DNA from: Arthrobacter sp. Br18
GTDB lineage: Bacteria; Actinomycetota; Actinomycetes; Actinomycetales; Micrococcaceae
DNA: 38,929 bases
Assembly (NCBI RefSeq): GCF_000520555.1
Contig: NZ_KI914857.1
Span: forward strand, 59,765-98,693
Direction: 5' to 3'
Positions 34,404 through 38,929 of this stretch are shown here, in pieces (the stretch's first letter is position 1; each line of letters begins with the position of its first letter). A program made the translations under genes and the position numbers. The notes beneath the pieces were generated by a model. The model was given only the letters and a program-made list of their open reading frames with translations, was not told the origin of the DNA and ran no database searches.

Positions 34404-35251
34404 CGGCGGACGGCCCACCTTTCCGCCAAGCCCAGCAGGGCATCGGTGGTCTTGCCGATGACCGCGAGCAGGATGATCGCCAGGAGGATGCGGTCCACCC
34501 GGCCGTTGTTCTGTGAGTCGATGAGCAGGAACCCGAGGCCCATCGAGGAGGCGATCAGTTCAGCCGCGACGAGGAACAGCCACGACTGCGCCAGGGCGAG
34601 CCGCAGTCCGGAGAAGAGGGCAGGAACGACGGCGGGCAACTGCACCGTGGTCAGCAGCCGGATGCCTTTCAGGCCGAAGGCCCGCCCCGCCTCCACGAGG
34701 TTCCGGTCCACATGGCGCAGTCCGAGGTAGAGCGTGGTGAAGACGGGGAAGAAGGCTCCGATCAGGATGAGCGTGACCTTCGAATCCTCGTTGATGCCGA
34801 TCCACAGGATGAGCAGCGGAACCCACGCGAGCGAGGGCACTGCGCGGATCGCCCCGACCGTGGGAGTCAACAGCAGGTCCGCGATGCGGGAGAGCCCGAG
34901 CAGGGCGCCGAAGACGACGCCCAGCGCTGCACCCGCGAGGAATCCGATAAGGACGCGCTGCGTCGAGATGAGGATGTGGTTGAGAAGTTCGCCACGGTTG
35001 AGAAGCTCGACGGCGGCAGTTCCCACTGCGCGCGGCGACTGCAGTTCGGCAGGACTGAAGTAGCCGGTCTCGGTGCTGATGTGCCACGCCACGAGGAGGG
35101 CCGCCGGGACGATCAGGCCGATCAGGACGGCCGAGAGCCGGTTGACGGCGCGACCGGCCGGCCGGGACGGAGCGGGGGTCCTTCCCGCTTCCGACCCGTC
35201 AGGGCCCTGTTGGTTCACCGGCGTGCTGCCGGTGCCGATCAACCCACTCAT
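34394..35251 (-). CDS. ssuC: Sulfonate/nitrate-type ABC transporter permease
   Basis: A 285-residue SsuC/TauC-type permease with a roughly 30-residue polar N-terminal tail and six membrane helices. The EAA-like loop VEAGRAFGLKGIRLLTTVQLPA is visible in the second half. The ATG overlaps the binding-protein stop by 4 bases (35248-35251). Substrate family by homology: aliphatic sulfonates, taurine or related organosulfur compounds; the SAM riboswitch upstream favours a sulfur source. No monooxygenase (SsuD/TauD) is encoded nearby. Confidence 0.82.
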   Translation of the reverse strand: MSGLIGTGSTPVNQQGPDGSEAGRTPAPSRPAGRAVNRLSAVLIGLIVPAALLVAWHISTETGYFSPAELQSPRAVGTAAVELLNRGELLNHILISTQRVLIGFLAGAALGVVFGALLGLSRIADLLLTPTVGAIRAVPSLAWVPLLILWIGINEDSKVTLILIGAFFPVFTTLYLGLRHVDRNLVEAGRAFGLKGIRLLTTVQLPAVVPALFSGLRLALAQSWLFLVAAELIASSMGLGFLLIDSQNNGRVDRILLAIILLAVIGKTTDALLGLAERWAVRRWA

Positions 35252-36291
35252 GAGGAGGCCGCGATGGCTACCGGATCAGCGCTCTTCACCAGCGAGTCGT
35301 CGAAGAGGGTGTCCAGTGCGTCGTCGATCTGTTCCTGGCTGGCGACGTCGCCGGTTTCGACGAAGACGGGACCGATCTTCTCGAGCACCGTGCGCTGGGC
35401 ATCACCGGGGGCCGGATCGACGTCGAGGTTGGTGCGGTCGAGAATCACTGCACTCGCGACCGCCGGATCGATGCCCGCGACGTCGGCGAGGATTGCAGCG
35501 GTCTCCTCGGGATTGGCCTGAGCCCATTCCCGCGCCCTTTCGTAGGCATTCACCACCGTCTGGGCGACGTCGGGTTTCTCGGTCAGGAAGGTCTCGGTGG
35601 CGTTGAGGAAGCCGTAGGTGTTGAAGTCGATGTCTCGGAAGAAGAGCCCGGCGCCGTCCTGCTCCGCCGACGCCATAATGGGGTCCAGGCCGGACCAGGC
35701 GTCCACCGCACCGCTCGCAAGAGCGGCACGCCCGTCGGCGTGCTGGAGGTTCTGCACCTCGACCTCGGACACGTCCACGCCCGCGGATTCGAGGGCCTGC
35801 AGGAGGAAGAAGTAGGGGTCGGTGCCCTTGGTGGCTGCAACGGACTTGCCGCGGAGGTCCTCCACGCTCTCGATACCCGAACCCGGCAGCGCCACGAGGG
35901 CAGCCCACTCCGGCTGCGAGTAGATGTCGATGGTCTTGATCGGCGACCCGTTCGACCGGGCGAGCAGGGCAGCCGATCCGGCGGTGGATCCCACGTCGAT
36001 GGCACCGGCACGCAGCGCCTCGTTGGCCTTGTTGGAGCCGGCCGACTGCACCCAGTTCACGGTGATGTCCTGCTCGGCCAGCTCATCCTCCAGCCAGCCC
36101 TGCTCCTTGATGATGAGGCTCAGGGGGTTGTAGGTGGCGAAGTCGATGTTGAGCGTGCCGCCTTCGGTGACTCCCTCCGCTGCCGCGGTATCGGCCGATG
36201 TTGACGCGTTCTCGCCTGCAAGGCATCCGGTGAGACTCAGGGAGAGGGCTGTGGCGAGGGCTGCGGTACTGATGAGCGAACGGCGTTTCAT
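35248..36291 (-). CDS. ssuA: Sulfonate-type ABC transporter substrate-binding lipoprotein
   Basis: A 347-residue SsuA/TauA-like binding protein. The lipoprotein signal ends LSLTGC with Cys23, followed by an Ala/Ser/Thr-rich linker. The NMT1-type core shows LSLIIKEQGWLEDEL, ALRAGAIDVGSTAGSAAL and LRGKSVAATKGTDPYFFLLQAL. AAAGGA precedes the ATG. Second cistron of the riboswitch-controlled operon, 78 bases after the ATPase gene. The real ligand is unknown. Confidence 0.85.
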   Translation of the reverse strand: MKRRSLISTAALATALSLSLTGCLAGENASTSADTAAAEGVTEGGTLNIDFATYNPLSLIIKEQGWLEDELAEQDITVNWVQSAGSNKANEALRAGAIDVGSTAGSAALLARSNGSPIKTIDIYSQPEWAALVALPGSGIESVEDLRGKSVAATKGTDPYFFLLQALESAGVDVSEVEVQNLQHADGRAALASGAVDAWSGLDPIMASAEQDGAGLFFRDIDFNTYGFLNATETFLTEKPDVAQTVVNAYERAREWAQANPEETAAILADVAGIDPAVASAVILDRTNLDVDPAPGDAQRTVLEKIGPVFVETGDVASQEQIDDALDTLFDDSLVKSADPVAIAASS

Positions 36292-36369
36292 GGGAATCCT
36301 TTGGAGGTGGCATGCGGGAAGGAGGGATGCCCGGAGGAATGCCGGGGTCGAACGGGAGCTGAGCGCGGG

Positions 36370-37185
36370 TCAGTGCCCGGTAACGCCCAGCATTCGCAGG
36401 AGCGAGCTGCGCAGGGCGCCGAGCTCGGCGGAGTTGCGGTCGCGGGGACGCTCTCCGGGAACGGAAACGAGCTCCGAGATGGTGTAGCCCGGGCCGTCGT
36501 CGTCCCTGCGCCCCAGCACGAGGATCCGGTCGGCGAGTTGGAGGGCTTCGTCGACGTCGTGGGTCACCAGGAGTACCGTGGTGGGCTGCGCCTGGTGGAT
36601 CTCCAGGAGGAGGTCCTGCATCCTGATCCGGGTGAGCGCATCGAGGGCGCCGAACGGTTCGTCGAGCAGGAGGACGCCGGGGTTGCGTGCCAGCGCCCTG
36701 GCCAGCGACGTGCGCTGGGCCATGCCGCCGGACACCTCGCGCGGCCGGTGCTTGGCGAAGCGGTCCAGGCCCACCAGATCCAGGAGCTCGAGGACTTTGG
36801 CCTTGCCGGCACTGGCACTGGAGGTCTTCGGCAGGCCGATGGCGACGTTCGCCTGCAGCGTGTGCCAGGGGAGCAGGCGCGGTTCCTGGAAGGCCACGGC
36901 GCAGCGCTCGTCGATTCCGTTGACCGGTGTTCCGTCGATCAGGACGGCGCCGGTGTCGGGAATGTCGAGGCCGGCCGCGGCGCGGAGCAGCGTGGACTTG
37001 CCGCAGCCGCTGGTACCCAGGATGGCGAGGATCTCGCCGGCCTTCACGTCCACGGTGATGTCGCGCAGCACCACCTGACGGGCCCCGGCGGCGCCGAAGC
37101 TGCGGCCGAGCTGCGAGAAAGTCACGCCGAGCGCCTGCTTGCTGCGCGTTTCGGTCGTGCTGGTGCGGGATGCCAAAACAGTCAT
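36370..37185 (-). CDS. ssuB: Sulfonate-type ABC transporter ATP-binding protein
   Basis: A 271-residue ABC ATPase of the SsuB/TauB family. Walker A GTSGCGKST is at about 54-62, the signature VSGGMAQRTSLARAL follows, Walker B is LLLDEPFGALD and the switch His is in LLVTHDVDEA. The C-terminal tail is polar. GGAG lies before the ATG. First cistron behind the SAM riboswitch at 37275-37360. Confidence 0.88.
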   Translation of the reverse strand: MTVLASRTSTTETRSKQALGVTFSQLGRSFGAAGARQVVLRDITVDVKAGEILAILGTSGCGKSTLLRAAAGLDIPDTGAVLIDGTPVNGIDERCAVAFQEPRLLPWHTLQANVAIGLPKTSSASAGKAKVLELLDLVGLDRFAKHRPREVSGGMAQRTSLARALARNPGVLLLDEPFGALDALTRIRMQDLLLEIHQAQPTTVLLVTHDVDEALQLADRILVLGRRDDDGPGYTISELVSVPGERPRDRNSAELGALRSSLLRMLGVTGH

Positions 37186-37219
37186 GGTTACTCCATCGGT
37201 CCTGGCGGTAGCACCCTAC

Positions 37220-37270
37220 GGAACAAGCCTTGCCGGCGCCCTTCGGCGTACGGTGCCCGTGGCTTGCTCC
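37220..37270 (-). promoter_or_regulatory. Possible expression-platform hairpin between riboswitch and ABC operon
   Basis: In the minus-strand transcript GGAGCAAGCC (37270-37261) can pair with GGCTTGTTCC (37229-37220) through 10 pairs including one G-U, enclosing a CGCC-GAAG-GGCG hairpin (37248-37237). No U-run follows. It sits between the aptamer and the ATPase ATG. Confidence 0.45.
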
Positions 37271-37274
37271 TTGT

Positions 37275-37360
37275 TATTGCCGGTATCAGGGGGATACGGA
37301 CAACCAGGGTTGCTGCGGCTTCACTGATCCAGGTCTCTCGGCCGCTCGGGATGGTCAATA
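37275..37360 (-). promoter_or_regulatory. SAM riboswitch (S-box, actinobacterial variant) upstream of the ABC operon
   Basis: The minus-strand sequence reads CCATCCCGAGCGGCCGAGAG, then ACCTGGATCAGTGA, then AGCCGCAGCAACCCTGG. GCGGC/GCCGC forms the P2-like helix around a kink-turn GAGA...GTGA, and GCAGCAACC is the S-box core. GTATC-CCCCT-GATAC forms the following hairpin (P3-like). Nearly identical to the metY leader in its conserved positions but diverged between them, as expected for a functional RNA. SAM should lower uptake of the sulfur source. Confidence 0.82.
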
Positions 37361-37482
37361 TCAATGAAACGCCCGGAAACCCCTTCACCACAAGTCGACG
37401 CCGTAACAAAGCGACACCCTGCACCGGCGGTGTTTCGAAGCCACAACGCCTAGGCTGGACGGGATTCGACGAAAGGTGAGCC

Positions 37483-37896
37483 ATGACGCATCGAAACGAC
37501 CCCGCCCTCATCCGCCGGTTGCTGACCTCCCGCGGGCGCTGGGCGGTTGTCGGCCTGTCCGGTAATCCGGGACGCGCCGCCGTGGGGGTGTCACGTTTCC
37601 TCCGCGACCTCGGTATGGAGATCATTCCGGTCAGTCTGAAGGGCGACGACGTCCACGGTGCGACCGGCTATCGAACGCTCGCGGAGATCCCCGGGGAAAT
37701 CGACGTCGTCGACTGCTTCGTGAATTCCATGCGGGTCGGCGCGGTGGTGGACCAGGCGATCGCTGAAGGAGCCCGGGCCGTGTGGCTGCAGCTGGGAGTG
37801 GTCGACGAGGCTGCGGCGGAGCGCGCGAAGGCGGCGGGGCTGGACGTCGTCATGGACGCCTGCCCGGTGATCGAGGCGCCGCAGCTGGGGTTGTAA
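37483..37896 (+). CDS. CoA-binding (Rossmann) domain protein, stand-alone paralogue
   Basis: A 137-residue single-domain CoA_binding protein: WAVVGLSGNPGRAAVGVSRFL, IIPVSLKG, DVVDCFVNSMRVGAVVDQAI, AVWLQLGVVDEAAAERAKAAGLDVVMDACPVIE. AAAGGTGAG precedes the ATG, and TAGGCT (37451-37456) may be its -10 box. Divergent from the SAM-riboswitch-controlled transporter operon and paralogous to the metY-coupled protein at 30369-30887. It is shorter, without the N-terminal 25 residues and the C-terminal tail. Function unknown. Confidence 0.85.
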   Translation: MTHRNDPALIRRLLTSRGRWAVVGLSGNPGRAAVGVSRFLRDLGMEIIPVSLKGDDVHGATGYRTLAEIPGEIDVVDCFVNSMRVGAVVDQAIAEGARAVWLQLGVVDEAAAERAKAAGLDVVMDACPVIEAPQLGL

Positions 37897-37904
37897 TCCG
37901 GCGG

Positions 37905-38723
37905 TTACATGCGCTGGTAGCGGGAACGCACCACCAGAAAGGCCCCGTAGCAGATGAGTCCTACGGCTACCGCGCCGAGTATCCAGATGCCGAACGGCTG
38001 CTCCTGGAGGGACTTCAGCGCGCCATCGATCCCCGTCGACTCCTCGGGGTTGTTTCGTACCGTTGCCAGGACCAGCAGCACGCCGAGCACCAGGAGGGCC
38101 AGGCCCTTGGCTATATACCCGGTCGACCCGAGGGCGGTGATCGCCCGCCCCGTACTGCCGCCCGGAAGTGCCGCCAGGTCCCTGCGGAACCGTTTGGTTG
38201 CGCCGCTGTAGATGAAGTAACCCCCGGTGGCGATGACACCTACTCCTACCGCGATGAGCAGTGCAGACCCTGCCGGATTGGACATCAGCGAGGCACTGAG
38301 CGATTGCGTGGAACCGCTGCTGCTCGTGGACCCGCCGAGTGCATAGATTCCGAAGGTAGCGCCGATGGCCCCGTAGGCCGCGGCCTGGCCTACGAACTTC
38401 AGTTGCCGCCCCAGTTTCTCCTTGCCGTCGAGTCGCCTCGTCGCGAAAAATGCCTCGCTGAGCATGAACAGGGCAAGGGCGCTGCAACCGAGGAAGCATG
38501 CCCAGAGGAGAATACCGCCGCCGGGGCTTGCCGCCAATTGCCCGACGGCGCCGCTCTGGTCGGCACTGCCCGACCCGCCGGAGGCAATGCGGAGGGCGAT
38601 GGCGCCGATCAGAATGTGGAGCAGCCCGGCGGCGATGTATCCTGCTCGGGCTGCAAGGATGAAGCCCTTCGAATCGGTGGCGTCGTCAGCTGCCTTCGTG
38701 ACTTGCCGTTCAACCTGTCCCAT
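37905..38723 (-). CDS. DUF1206 membrane protein
   Basis: A 272-residue integral membrane protein made of three repeats, each with two helices joined by a short loop (about 25-95, 110-180 and 195-268). Each repeat starts with an ARAGYIAAGLL, GQAAAYGAIGA or GSTGYIAKGLA-like segment, the DUF1206 signature. The N terminus is charged and cytoplasmic. Function unknown. Convergent with the CoA-binding gene, 8 bases apart. Confidence 0.9.
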   Translation of the reverse strand: MGQVERQVTKAADDATDSKGFILAARAGYIAAGLLHILIGAIALRIASGGSGSADQSGAVGQLAASPGGGILLWACFLGCSALALFMLSEAFFATRRLDGKEKLGRQLKFVGQAAAYGAIGATFGIYALGGSTSSSGSTQSLSASLMSNPAGSALLIAVGVGVIATGGYFIYSGATKRFRRDLAALPGGSTGRAITALGSTGYIAKGLALLVLGVLLVLATVRNNPEESTGIDGALKSLQEQPFGIWILGAVAVGLICYGAFLVVRSRYQRM

Positions 38724-38854
38724 GGATCCTCCTGCGGATGTGTTCCCTCATCCTGCCACCCCGGAGGTGATGGGGCGCTCATTCCCAGCGATACGCTGGA
38801 ACTGTCCCGGGGATTCCCGGGGCGTTTCGTCGATTCCGGAAGGTACAGGGCAGT

Positions 38855-38929
38855 ATGAGGCAGTTCACGTATCCGGAGGTGGGTGCGACGGACCGGCAGT
38901 ATCCCGAGCCGCTCGACGGGGACTGGCCC
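38855..38929 (+). CDS. DUF1990 family protein, 5' end only
   Basis: Twenty-five residues are visible before the right edge. The opening FTYPEVGATD matches the characteristic N terminus of DUF1990 proteins. GGAAGG lies 11 bases before the ATG, and TACGCT (38792-38797) could be a -10 box. Function of the family is not established. Confidence 0.6.
   Translation, partial: MRQFTYPEVGATDRQYPEPLDGDWP

Overview
The window is a gene-dense stretch of a high-GC actinobacterial chromosome. GTG starts, 4-base ATGA/GTGA overlaps, TANNNT -10 boxes directly in front of start codons, and families such as DUF3151, DUF427, DUF1206, DUF6286 and AmaP-like Asp23 proteins point to Micrococcaceae, most likely Arthrobacter or a close relative. 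This placement is inferred from gene content, not from a search. No rRNA, tRNA, insertion sequence, phage gene or CRISPR array was seen. No gap between genes exceeds 300 bases; the longest (37186-37482, 297 bp) holds a SAM riboswitch and a divergent promoter region.

Layout. (1) 1-1021: the end of an envelope-stress (Asp23/AmaP-type) gene block, cut by the left edge. (2) 1014-7489: an alpha-glucoside unit, with a GH13 alpha-glucosidase divergent from a binding protein, two CUT1 permeases and a LacI regulator; a perfect GTAAGCGCTTAC operator lies between them. No ATPase gene is present, so a shared MsiK-type ATPase must be encoded elsewhere. (3) 7508-10019: nadE, exodeoxyribonuclease III and an unrecognised protein in one minus-strand operon. 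(4) 10209-21556: a nine-gene minus-strand sugar operon (CUT2 ABC transporter, two Gfo/Idh/MocA oxidoreductases, three TIM-barrel isomerases/epimerases) divergent from a ROK regulator, with a perfect 11-bp inverted repeat between them. (5) 21601-29332: a housekeeping segment with pyrE, a Tat-type alpha/beta hydrolase, a NagD-like HAD phosphatase, a SpoU methyltransferase, class II fructose-bisphosphate aldolase, DUF3151, a small MerR/excisionase-like HTH protein, an unknown protein, purA and DUF427. (6) 29422-30228: a nitrilase-superfamily amidohydrolase. (7) 30369-37896: a sulfur/methionine region with two S-box-type SAM riboswitches, one before metY and one before a sulfonate-type ABC transporter whose last cistron overlaps an acetyl-CoA synthetase; two small CoA-binding proteins flank it. 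(8) 37905-38929: a DUF1206 membrane protein and the start of a DUF1990 protein cut by the right edge.

How it fits together. The sugar operon looks like a complete import-and-degrade unit for an unknown glycoside or anhydrosugar. Its pairing of Gfo/Idh/MocA dehydrogenases with metal-dependent TIM barrels resembles the recently described 3-keto-sugar routes, such as levoglucosan catabolism and the E. coli ycj cluster. In the sulfur region, MetY releases acetate when it makes homocysteine from O-acetylhomoserine, and the adjacent acetyl-CoA synthetase could recapture it. The purA leader carries three nested or serial hairpins, the last covering the ribosome-binding site, and may be an undescribed structured regulatory RNA. 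Several genes (nadE, pyrE, the SpoU gene, the DUF427 gene) appear to be expressed from leaderless mRNAs.
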